In this document: piece by piece, positions 1 through 7,405 of the stretch
Numbering within the stretch: the stretch's first letter is position 1
Layout of the letters: each line of letters begins with the position of its first letter
Assembly: GCA_947176965.1 (NCBI GenBank)
Contig: CAMWSU010000017.1
Coordinates: 1-38,419 of the forward strand
Direction: 5' to 3'
Source of the DNA: an uncultured Lachnospiraceae bacterium
GTDB lineage: Bacteria > Bacillota > Clostridia > Lachnospirales > Lachnospiraceae
Length of the DNA: 38,419 nucleotides
Notes under the pieces: model-generated
What the model was told of the DNA's origin: nothing
The model's database searches: none
The model's input: the letters and a program-made list of their open reading frames with translations, nothing else
Made by a program: the position numbers and the translations under genes

Positions 1-27
1 GATGCGCACTCCGCTTCGCTTCGGCGC

Positions 28-53
28 GGTACAATGTCTGACGACATTGTACC
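28..53. repeat. Perfect 11-bp inverted repeat with 4-base loop
   Basis: The arms 28-38 and 43-53 are exactly complementary (GGTACAATGTC and its complement) around the loop TGAC. No poly-T tract follows on either strand, so it is not a typical terminator. It lies beyond the terminator of the neighbouring minus-strand operon, next to a GC-rich 'cttcg' stretch at the window edge. It may be a dispersed palindromic repeat or part of a gene outside the window. Confidence 0.6.
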
Positions 54-98
54 ATAACCCTAACCTTTTTCAAAGTCTTTGCGCGGTTTTGAAGCAGC

Positions 99-134
99 AA
101 AAAAAGCATTCGGATCGAATATTTCCAAATGCTT
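99..134 (-). terminator. Intrinsic terminator of the exporter/MBL operon
   Basis: On the minus strand a 10-bp stem (arms 125-134 and 104-113, one G-U pair) is followed at once by a run of seven T (99-105 on the plus strand are A). It lies about 40 bases after the stop codon of the metallo-beta-lactamase-fold gene and should end the transcript that contains the two ABC genes. Confidence 0.8.
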
Positions 135-173
135 CCTTATCAGCCCTGTTTTTCAACGCTTCCGCCCAATCTC

Positions 174-1052
174 CTACACCCGCTCCCATATAAGGCAGTT
201 CTCTTCAAAGTTTGCCCGAACCTTTCCCGCATCTGCAAGATAGGACAGGTAGGAGCGCACCGTGCTTCCCACCAGTACATACTGTTCAAAATTCATCGTC
301 AGTCCATATCGTTCAAACAAGCGTTTCAAAAGCGGCTCAAACATCATCGGCTCTGTTAAAAACATCATGATCGTTTCCGCGATTTCCTGCACTTTTGCTA
401 TATTCTTCTCCGCCAGCGGCGCGATCTTCTCCGCCTGCGGCGCATGCGCGGGCACAAACAGAGCCGCTTCCATTCCCTTTACCTTTTCGAGCGTGTCCAT
501 ATAAGCCGCCACATCATAGAGAAAGCCGATTCCGTACTTTTTTAGGGAATCCTCGCTCATCAGGCAATCCGCAAGATATACCACGTCGTCCTTCGTTCGG
601 AAACCGACCATATCAAAAAAATGTCCCGGCAGCGGAAACATCTGCATCCCTTCCGGCAAAACAGCATCGGTAAGATACTCCGTATCGCTCTCCTGCGCCA
701 TCAGAAATTTGTGTCTGAGCGCCTCGCACGGATAGCCGCCATAGAGAAATGCGGGCTCTAAAACCGGATGCCGCGTAAATGCACATTCCATGCCCGGCGC
801 ATAGATCCGGCATCCGGTCTGTGTCTGTAAATACCGGTTTCCGCCGATATGATCGGCATTCGAATGCGTATTAAAGATTGCCTTTAACTGCCACCCCTCC
901 CGCTCCAAAATCTGCCGCACCTTCCGCCCGGCATCCTTATCATTTCCACTGTCGATCAGATACGCGTCCTTCTGCTCCCCGACATAAATCCCGATCTTTG
1001 CCGGGCAGTTTACATAATAGCTTCCTGCTCCGACCTGTTCTAATTCATACAT
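174..1052 (-). CDS. Metallo-beta-lactamase-fold hydrolase with altered metal motif
   Basis: A 292-residue cytoplasmic protein of the metallo-beta-lactamase superfamily. The N-terminal half carries the fold: the metal motif is H63-S-N65-A-D67-H68, followed by H144 in PLPGH, D162 in YLADC and H203 in VPAH. In the canonical HxHxDH motif the second position is His; here it is Asn, so one metal site is changed. The C-terminal 80 residues look like a helical extension. The start has a good ribosome site (AGGGGGA, 9 bases before ATG). It begins 21 bases after the second ABC gene and is followed by a terminator, so it is the last gene of that operon. The substrate cannot be read from the sequence; thioester, lactone or phosphodiester hydrolysis are all possible in this superfamily. 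Confidence 0.85.
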   Translation of the reverse strand: MYELEQVGAGSYYVNCPAKIGIYVGEQKDAYLIDSGNDKDAGRKVRQILEREGWQLKAIFNTHSNADHIGGNRYLQTQTGCRIYAPGMECAFTRHPVLEPAFLYGGYPCEALRHKFLMAQESDTEYLTDAVLPEGMQMFPLPGHFFDMVGFRTKDDVVYLADCLMSEDSLKKYGIGFLYDVAAYMDTLEKVKGMEAALFVPAHAPQAEKIAPLAEKNIAKVQEIAETIMMFLTEPMMFEPLLKRLFERYGLTMNFEQYVLVGSTVRSYLSYLADAGKVRANFEENCLIWERV

Positions 1053-1073
1053 CTGTGTGTTTCCCCCTGTTCC

Positions 1074-2876
1074 TCATCGATACATTTTTGCCTGCCTCTC
1101 AAACATCTCCGCATACTTTCCACCCATCGCCATTAGATGCTCATGACTGCCATCCTCCTGAATACGTCCATCCTCAATATAAATAATCCGATCAGCCATT
1201 TTCGTAGTAGACAACCGATGCGAAATAATAACAATCGTCTGTTGTTTTGCTTGATAAAAAATATATCGGTTCATCTCATGCTCTGATTTCGGATCAAGTG
1301 CGGCAGAAGGTTCATCCAAAATGATACACTGTCGGGCGGCATAAAGCAATCTTGACATCGCCATTTTCTGTTTTTCCCCGCCGGAAAATACCACTCCGTT
1401 TTCGCTGAACTCCCGCGTATACTCGGTATCGATGGCGCTTGGCAGCCCTTTCATCTTTTCCCAAATACCGGTTTGCATCATAGCCTGTTCAATGCGGTCA
1501 GTATTTTCTTCACTCACTATATCCATTTTCACATTCTCTGCCAATGTAGCCGCATACATCTGAAAATTTTGCGGCAGGAATCCGATCAGTTTTCTACGGT
1601 ATTGCTCTACCGGAAACTCCCGTATATCCACCCCATTTATATAGATGGTACCCTCATCCGGGTCATATAGGCGCAATAGCAGCTTTACCAGTGTTGATTT
1701 TCCAGCACCGTTGCTGCCGACAATGGCCAGACGTTCGTTGGCATGAATCGTGAGGTCAAAATTCTTCAGCACCGGCTTACGTGAATGATATCCAAACGTG
1801 ACATTTTTGAATTCAAAGCAGACCGGCCCGCTGATATCCGAGATCTTTCGAGTTCCCGATTGAATCTCATTCTGATACCCCACAAAACTTAAGAACTGTT
1901 CAATATAGATACTATGTTCGTGCATCTCGCGAAAAACTTCCATCAATATGCCGGTTTTGCTTTTAAGAGTGTTATAACTATTCCAAAGCGCAGCCATCGA
2001 ACCGAAAGACCGTCCGCGGACTAAAGTTTGATACGCTAAATATAACAGTGTCACAAGATCGCCCAAGATTACTTGTGCCAATCGGTCTCCCACGCCCAGG
2101 GCAGCTTTCTTTTTGCCATATTTTTGGTTTACTCTCCGCAAACCTTCCGCAGCATCATTTAGTTTGTCGAATAGTATGTGATCAACGTTTGTCAGCTTCA
2201 GATCTTTCGCATACTGCTTTTCAAAGAAAACCCTGTTGACATAATTGGTTTGGCGATTATGGATTAATTCTTCCTGGTAATTCTGAAAAGCTACCTTATT
2301 CTTGCGAATACCGATGAAGTACGAAATAAATTGGATCACCACTGCTAAGACGAATACCGTGACATCCAGACTTATCACAATCGTCAGCAGCACAAACCCG
2401 CTCACAAGGGCATCCACGAAATTCACAAACGTTTTGTAAACCGCCCATGCCCGACGATCGGATTCCTGATTCGCAACCAGCATATTCTGATAATATTCAG
2501 GCTGATCATAACATTTCAGGTCCACATTCATCGATTTTTGAGACAGTATCTCCATAAACGCCTTTCGCACCTTCACCTCAGCACTTTTTTTGAGGTAATG
2601 ATTGACAGGTCCTTGCTTGATCGTGTTGAAAATCAGAACACAGGCATAATAAACACATGTGACAGCGACAAGCGAAGCGAATACCTGCTTGGTGTTCTCC
2701 GGGCTTACCGCCAATGCTTCCACTGAATCTGCCAGATATTTGATAAAGAAAACAGAACCGAAAATAGAGAAATTTATCGTATTTAGGATGACAAAGACCA
2801 GATTCATCACAGCGTAAAGCGGCGCTGCCCGGAAAAACAGGCGAAGCATAGAAAAGTTGTTTTTGACGAGCTTCAT
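1074..2876 (-). CDS. Half-size ABC exporter (membrane plus ATPase domains), second of pair
   Basis: A 600-residue fused permease-ATPase of the ABC exporter type. The first about 320 residues contain the transmembrane helices; the last about 240 hold the nucleotide-binding domain with Walker A GSNGAGKST, signature FSGGE, Walker B IILDEPSAAL and H-loop SHRL. The signature deviates from LSGGQ. The longest frame opens with GTG six codons upstream, but a strong GAGGAGG site lies 7 bases before the ATG chosen here. It starts 14 bases after the preceding ABC gene, so the two are co-transcribed and probably form a heterodimer. The neighbouring APH-like kinase and MerR regulator suggest export of a drug, antimicrobial or peptide; the cargo is not deducible. 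Confidence 0.93.
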   Translation of the reverse strand: MKLVKNNFSMLRLFFRAAPLYAVMNLVFVILNTINFSIFGSVFFIKYLADSVEALAVSPENTKQVFASLVAVTCVYYACVLIFNTIKQGPVNHYLKKSAEVKVRKAFMEILSQKSMNVDLKCYDQPEYYQNMLVANQESDRRAWAVYKTFVNFVDALVSGFVLLTIVISLDVTVFVLAVVIQFISYFIGIRKNKVAFQNYQEELIHNRQTNYVNRVFFEKQYAKDLKLTNVDHILFDKLNDAAEGLRRVNQKYGKKKAALGVGDRLAQVILGDLVTLLYLAYQTLVRGRSFGSMAALWNSYNTLKSKTGILMEVFREMHEHSIYIEQFLSFVGYQNEIQSGTRKISDISGPVCFEFKNVTFGYHSRKPVLKNFDLTIHANERLAIVGSNGAGKSTLVKLLLRLYDPDEGTIYINGVDIREFPVEQYRRKLIGFLPQNFQMYAATLAENVKMDIVSEENTDRIEQAMMQTGIWEKMKGLPSAIDTEYTREFSENGVVFSGGEKQKMAMSRLLYAARQCIILDEPSAALDPKSEHEMNRYIFYQAKQQTIVIISHRLSTTKMADRIIYIEDGRIQEDGSHEHLMAMGGKYAEMFERQAKMYR

Positions 2877-2890
2877 AGTTGCTCCTCCTC

Positions 2891-4714
2891 TCACGTTTGA
2901 TAGTATTGTGCCTGCATACGAAACATTTCGGCATATGCACCGTTTAGCGCCATCAATTCATCATGGGTGCCAGACTCGGTGATCTCTCCATTTTCCATAA
3001 ACAATACTTTGTCCGCGGCTTTACTGGATGCCAACCGATGAGAAATGAAAAATACTGTCTTTCCAACACTATTTTCGCTGATGGCCTCAAAAATCTGTGC
3101 TTCGGTAATGGGATCTAACGCACTGGTAGGTTCGTCCAAAACATAGATGTCTGCTTGCTGATTGCAGTAAAGCCGCATTAGTGCCAGATTTTGCATCTGA
3201 CCGCCGGACAGCAGTTCACCGTTCTCGCTGTACTCATGGGTCAGTTCGGTTTCAAACCCGTGCTCAGATGCGTTGATTTTATCCTTCATATGAAAACGGT
3301 CAGCGAGTTTCTCCAGTTCACTTTCCGATGGATTGTCATCTGCGCCCATCAAAATATTCTTTTTATAGCTGGCTGCGTAAAGATGTATATCCTGAAACAA
3401 CACACTGTATTTGCGTCGATATTCCTCTAAATCAAGCAAGCGGATGTCACAGCCGTTGTACTCAATCGTGCCTTCTGTTGGATCATATAACCGTAAAAGA
3501 AGATTCACCAATGTAGATTTCCCGGCACCATTGTACCCTACAATTGCCACCTTTTGCCCGGCCGTAACATCAAATTGAATATTGCGGAGAACCGGTTCGC
3601 CCTGATCTGTATAACGGAAGCTTACGTTATGAAACCGCAAAGTGTTCATCGTCTCAGGCTGACGATCCCCATGAGACACAACGGAAGGCTTCGTCTCCAT
3701 AAACCGACGTATCTTTTGTAGGTAGCGGTTCTGTTCCAGCAGCTGATGAAACAGTGAGATGATAGAGGATGCCCGCCAGGTAAACTCTGCTACAGCGCCA
3801 AGCAACGGCAGAAAAACGGCAATTGACATCGTTCCCAAAACAACCATTTTGTGGATGGAGATCAGTGTAATGAGGAAGGAGACCAAGACATATCCAAACA
3901 TCACGCCAACGGTTTCCATTATGGTAATCTTCGTTTCAAAAAGCTTAAGCAGTCTGCTGTATCCTTCAAAAGCCACTTGCATCGTACGTTGCAAAACATT
4001 TTTAATGTTAGTGACTCGCAGTTCTGCAGCATGATCACTTGAAATCAGTACACGGTTCAAATAATCAAGCCGACGATGAAAGGGAATGGCTTGTTCGGTA
4101 TACTGAAAGCTGATCCGGTTCTTGATCGGCTGAGTCACAAATCCCACAGCCAGCGACAGAAGTACAATGATGATGACCCAGCCGCTGACATTACCGAAAA
4201 AAGAAAACAAGACACCCGCACAGAACAGATGCGCCGAAAACGTTGCCAGTGTGTCCAGGATTCCCCGTGTACATTCAAAGATGTTCTCGGTGGTAAAGGT
4301 TACTTCATCGTAATACTTTGCGTTGTCAAAGTTTTCCATATCCATCGTCAATATTTTTTGATAGACCATCGTCCGAAGGAAAAGCGAGATTTTGATATCA
4401 CTTCGCACCACATACAGATTACGGTACAGGGAAAGCAGTACCTCGTATATGATATTGATCAGCCCGACTGCTGCCAGCAAGAACAGGGCTTCACGAAAAT
4501 CCGCTCCGACAGAAACCCGCTCCATAAAGTAGGAGAAAAACAGAACAGAGTAAAATATGCCGAAAAAGTTACTGATCACCTCTGTAACGAAAGTCAATAG
4601 GATTCGCATAGGCGATGCCTGAACAATCAGTTTTAACAGGTAGGTGTAGTTTTTTAATATGCTTTTCTTTTCACGCCCACTCTTTACTACCTTTTCATTA
4701 TTTTTAATATTCAT
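2891..4714 (-). CDS. Half-size ABC exporter, first of pair
   Basis: A 607-residue ABC exporter half-transporter: an N-terminal membrane domain with about six hydrophobic segments (roughly residues 30-320) and a C-terminal ATPase with Walker A GYNGAGKST, signature LSGGQ, Walker B VLDEPTSAL and SHRL. Unlike its partner downstream, the signature motif here is canonical, a pattern common in heterodimeric exporters with unequal ATP sites. A ribosome site (AGGGG) lies close to the ATG. It starts 28 bases after the APH-like gene, in the same direction. The N-terminal 25 residues are Lys-rich and soluble. Confidence 0.93.
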   Translation of the reverse strand: MNIKNNEKVVKSGREKKSILKNYTYLLKLIVQASPMRILLTFVTEVISNFFGIFYSVLFFSYFMERVSVGADFREALFLLAAVGLINIIYEVLLSLYRNLYVVRSDIKISLFLRTMVYQKILTMDMENFDNAKYYDEVTFTTENIFECTRGILDTLATFSAHLFCAGVLFSFFGNVSGWVIIIVLLSLAVGFVTQPIKNRISFQYTEQAIPFHRRLDYLNRVLISSDHAAELRVTNIKNVLQRTMQVAFEGYSRLLKLFETKITIMETVGVMFGYVLVSFLITLISIHKMVVLGTMSIAVFLPLLGAVAEFTWRASSIISLFHQLLEQNRYLQKIRRFMETKPSVVSHGDRQPETMNTLRFHNVSFRYTDQGEPVLRNIQFDVTAGQKVAIVGYNGAGKSTLVNLLLRLYDPTEGTIEYNGCDIRLLDLEEYRRKYSVLFQDIHLYAASYKKNILMGADDNPSESELEKLADRFHMKDKINASEHGFETELTHEYSENGELLSGGQMQNLALMRLYCNQQADIYVLDEPTSALDPITEAQIFEAISENSVGKTVFFISHRLASSKAADKVLFMENGEITESGTHDELMALNGAYAEMFRMQAQYYQT

Positions 4715-4742
4715 AAGTCCCCTAAGTTCGTTTGTTATCTTG

Positions 4743-5636
4743 TCATAGAATGCAGTTCCTAAAATCCTTTGTCATCTTACCGTAAATATCTCTCACACGT
4801 TCTTCGCCGTTGCCGTGCAGATAGTGGTGCCAAAAGACAAAAGAAGTGATAACATTTGCAGCGTTCATGTGCCATATAATATCTTGCCGCCTGATCTGTT
4901 TCCCTGAAAGTTCCCGGACTGCATTTACATACGAGTCCAATAAAACCGCAGCATCGATCCGGATTCCATCTCCACCTAATCTGCTCAAGAAAAAACTCAA
5001 GTCCCCGGACGCTCCGCCAAGATTGACACCCTGCCAATCGCAAAGCAAAATATGACCATTTTTATCTTCCAGTAAATTATCCCAGTGAAAATCACCATGA
5101 ACCAGCACGCGTTCTTCTGAATCATGCCGTATGATAAGCTCGTTTATGCTGCCTGCAATTTCTTCCAGCTGACTTTCGTCAAACATTCCCGGGTGTTCCG
5201 CCAATACACTTTTCCATCCGTTTACGCATTCTGCAATCCTTTGTTCGGACAGCGGTTCCGCCTTTTCCCTATTCTGGCGCATAAAGACCGGCGGTTCGTC
5301 TGCATGTAGCGCCGCTAACGCCTTTGTGATTTTTTGAATCATTTCCTCATTGATCATACTGCGTTCAGGACGGTCATACTTTTCCATTAAGATCAAGATT
5401 TCATTTTCAGAAACTTCGGCTTTCAGCACTTTAGGAAGGTATATTTTTTGATGCAGGGACTGATTTTGATAGAATAACGCTTCCCTTGCATAAGCATCAA
5501 ATTGTTCATCTTTCAGCTGCTGGCGAACCACATGTTTTAACACATATTCCCCATCAATTTCATACACTTCTGCACCGCTTTGTCCTGCCTTGATTTCCGT
5601 AGTACGATGTTCAGCTAAATATTCCTTCACATTCAT
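4743..5636 (-). CDS. Aminoglycoside-phosphotransferase-like kinase (APH fold)
   Basis: A 297-residue protein of the APH/choline kinase fold. In this numbering the catalytic loop is V-HGDFHWDN at about 179-187 with catalytic D182; the metal-binding Asp is D200 in LLCDWQG. The N-lobe has a Lys in EYVLKHV near residue 34. The start is moved eight codons inward because GGAGG lies 9 bases before this ATG. Family members phosphorylate aminoglycosides, macrolides, homoserine or small metabolites, so resistance is possible but not certain. It lies between the MerR gene and the two ABC exporters and probably heads the structural operon; a MerR-style promoter sits just upstream. Confidence 0.85.
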   Translation of the reverse strand: MNVKEYLAEHRTTEIKAGQSGAEVYEIDGEYVLKHVVRQQLKDEQFDAYAREALFYQNQSLHQKIYLPKVLKAEVSENEILILMEKYDRPERSMINEEMIQKITKALAALHADEPPVFMRQNREKAEPLSEQRIAECVNGWKSVLAEHPGMFDESQLEEIAGSINELIIRHDSEERVLVHGDFHWDNLLEDKNGHILLCDWQGVNLGGASGDLSFFLSRLGGDGIRIDAAVLLDSYVNAVRELSGKQIRRQDIIWHMNAANVITSFVFWHHYLHGNGEERVRDIYGKMTKDFRNCIL

Positions 5637-5700
5637 TACTGTTTTCCTCCACAATTTCAAATAACTATCATCCGGATTTCTTCCTTTATATCGATCTCTT

Positions 5701-5734
5701 ATGTTATAACATGCCGGAGAAAAGTGGTGTACAA
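5701..5734 (-). promoter_or_regulatory. Possible MerR-controlled promoter with 20-bp spacer
   Basis: On the minus strand TTGTAC (5729-5734) and TATAAC (5703-5708) are separated by 20 bases. MerR regulators typically act on promoters with over-long 19-20 base spacers. The -10 lies inside a perfect 12-base palindrome (5701-5712). It sits between the MerR gene and the APH-like gene. No clear dyad is visible in the spacer itself, so this is a suggestion. Confidence 0.45.
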
Positions 5735-5743
5735 ATAGAAGGT

Positions 5744-6478
5744 TTATATTTTTTTCATATCATCTAAAAAACGGCAGAGTGCATCAGCCTGGGTTCTCGC
5801 TCTCACCAATGATTTCATATACTGATCCGTTCTGGATTTTAGTTCCCTGTCTTCCAAGGTCCCAAGAAGGAAACCGGAAGCTTTTCGATTCCGACCGGCA
5901 TCATATTCGGTTAAAAATCGTAAAATTGCCATGCAGCTGTAACCTGTGTCCAGTAAAAGTCGTATCATATGCATCCGCCTTATTTCAGCCGGTTGGTATA
6001 TTCGCCGCGAATATGCCGGTTTCTGTGTAAGCAGACGATTGCGTTCCCAGTTACGAATGGTTTCAGGCGTCACACCAAGCAGCTCTGCTGCTTCTTTTTT
6101 TGAGTATTCTCTTTCGTCATTCTCATATTGATCTACTTGCTTTGCCACAATGGAGATCGCTTTTTTGGTTCGGATGATATCCTGTTCGATTGCCTTAAGA
6201 TAATTACGTGTTGCTCTGTCATAGGCTTCTAAGTTCCAATCTTTGGCTGCAGCAATTACGTCCATGCTTATTTTACGAAGACGCGTATTTACAAACCCAC
6301 CAAATACCAAACTGCATATCCGTATCTGATAGATATGACGGTCGTTGAATACGCGGTATTGATTTGACATTCTTTCTACCGGCTCCAGAAATCCGAGTTT
6401 TTCATAAAACCGAATCGTCCCGGCTTTCACTCCGGTCTTTTGGGTCATTTCCTTGATCTGATAACCTGTACTGCCCAT
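5744..6478 (-). CDS. MerR-family regulator with two DNA-binding domains
   Basis: A 244-residue transcription regulator with two MerR-type winged-helix domains in tandem. The first (residues 6-70) contains TGVKAGTIRFYEKLGFL and the second (125-190) LLGVTPETIRNWERNRLL; a helical segment at 76-120 joins them. A classic MerR protein has one DNA-binding domain, a dimerisation helix and a ligand domain. Here a second DNA-binding domain stands where a ligand domain would be, followed by only about 50 more residues. The start has AGGAG 7 bases upstream. It directly precedes, in the same direction, the APH-like kinase and ABC exporter genes, which it probably controls. Confidence 0.87.
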   Translation of the reverse strand: MGSTGYQIKEMTQKTGVKAGTIRFYEKLGFLEPVERMSNQYRVFNDRHIYQIRICSLVFGGFVNTRLRKISMDVIAAAKDWNLEAYDRATRNYLKAIEQDIIRTKKAISIVAKQVDQYENDEREYSKKEAAELLGVTPETIRNWERNRLLTQKPAYSRRIYQPAEIRRMHMIRLLLDTGYSCMAILRFLTEYDAGRNRKASGFLLGTLEDRELKSRTDQYMKSLVRARTQADALCRFLDDMKKI

Positions 6479-6599
6479 TCTTTTGCTCCTATTTCAATCC
6501 ATTATTGGGATCCTACATAATTTTTTGCTAAAGAACTTGATCAATCGCCATACCGCGAGGCTTACGGCTGCTTAAAAATGTGGAAAGAAAAACGCAAAT

Positions 6600-6632
6600 C
6601 CCCGATAATAGGCAGTTTGCCGATTATCGGGG
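6600..6632. repeat. Long hairpin in the comFB/MerR intergenic region
   Basis: CCCCGATAAT (6600-6609) pairs perfectly with 6623-6632. Inside, GGCA (6611-6614) pairs with TGCC (6618-6621) after one A-G mismatch, giving a nearly continuous 15-position stem with a three-base loop. Neither strand shows a good T-run right after it. The 6479-6755 stretch holds no gene I can support, only this hairpin and the one at 6720-6743. Confidence 0.65.
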
Positions 6633-6719
6633 TACTGTAAAAATCAATGATAGCGTGTGTAAATGGGCATTGCCGCAGACTACAGCAAAAAACAGATATT
6701 GCGCCCGATATATTGACAT

Positions 6720-6743
6720 GGGGGAGTACCATAGTACTCCCCC
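6720..6743 (-). terminator. Perfect 10-bp hairpin after comFB
   Basis: GGGGGAGTAC (6720-6729) pairs perfectly with 6734-6743 around a four-base loop, 12 bases beyond the ComFB-family stop codon. There is no T-tract behind it on the minus strand, so it may be a processing or stabilising hairpin instead of a true intrinsic terminator. Confidence 0.5.
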
Positions 6744-6755
6744 GTAAACATGTGC

Positions 6756-7064
6756 TCAACCTGCGGCACTGCTATTCACATTATTCGAATTGGGATTTGC
6801 ATTTTTATGCGGCGAATTTCCGACGATTTCAATTCCCTTGCTCACCGCCACAGTAACCTCAATATCCCTCTGTATCGAGTTGGACTCAAACCGGTACAGC
6901 ACTTTTCCCTTCATCGACTGCACATACTGTGCCGGAAGACGGTTCAACGCGTAAGTGGCAACATCCAGCTTGCATTGCTCACACTTACAATATTCCGTAT
7001 TCTTCCATAATTCGTCAATCTTACTCAACACCGTTTCTTCCATCAAGTTGATCAATCCTGTCAT
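6756..7064 (-). CDS. ComFB-family protein
   Basis: A 102-residue protein that matches the late competence protein ComFB family: an N-terminal helix (NLMEETVLSKIDEL), a Cys cluster C26-x-C28-x2-C31 followed by D34, then ALNRLPAQYV. The last 20 residues are Asn/Ser-rich and probably disordered. The ATG used is preceded by GGGGGAG; the longer frame 13 codons upstream has no ribosome site. ComFB proteins are non-enzymatic, and members have recently been reported to bind cyclic di-nucleotides. It is monocistronic, with its own promoter-like box and a hairpin behind it. No competence genes are nearby. Confidence 0.8.
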   Translation of the reverse strand: MTGLINLMEETVLSKIDELWKNTEYCKCEQCKLDVATYALNRLPAQYVQSMKGKVLYRFESNSIQRDIEVTVAVSKGIEIVGNSPHKNANPNSNNVNSSAAG

Positions 7065-7209
7065 ATTACTCCCCCATACCATATGGCTTTCAGGCGTTTT
7101 CATTCGTACCGCTGCCTGTACCGCTCTCCCGTCGGACGGCTTATGCTTCCATCCTGTTTTTAATTTTCATCATGGGCGATGCATGATGCTCATAAGTATA
7201 TTCCTTTTT

Positions 7210-7239
7210 ATTATAACACAATTTTCCATAAATACATAA
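7210..7239 (-). promoter_or_regulatory. Possible promoter of the ComFB-family gene
   Basis: On the minus strand TATAAT (7210-7215) is preceded after 18 bases by TTATGT (7234-7239), a weak -35. The region 7104-7369 is AT-rich and otherwise holds nothing I can identify; it would give a 5' leader of about 140 bases. Confidence 0.4.
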
Positions 7240-7369
7240 TTTTTTTACAATTTTAACAGTTTTATCATATTTTTGTATGATTTCGTCATTGATGGACCGG
7301 TTTCGTGCCTTAATACCCTCTTGTTTTTATTTATTATAGCATGATTCTTTCTGGTATAAAAGTACCAAA

Positions 7370-7403
7370 ATACGGTGACAGGCTAAAAAGCCTGCCACCG
7401 TAT
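7370..7403 (-). terminator. Terminator hairpin after the three-module lipoprotein
   Basis: ATACGGTG (7370-7377) and CAGGC (7379-7383) pair with 7396-7403 and 7390-7394 across one A-C mismatch, with the loop TAAAAA. On the minus strand TTTTGG follows the stem. It starts two bases after the stop codon of the lipoprotein gene. Confidence 0.7.
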
Positions 7404-7405
7404 CT

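Noticed and set aside
4076-4600. A 174-codon plus-strand frame opposite the first ABC exporter
   Set aside because: It is antisense to conserved membrane-domain codons, with no ribosome site or domain.
6550-6635. Possible c-di-GMP-I riboswitch (GAAAG and ACGCAAA near a hairpin)
   Set aside because: The conserved GGGCAAACC segment and the tetraloop receptor layout are missing. No gene starts downstream on that strand.
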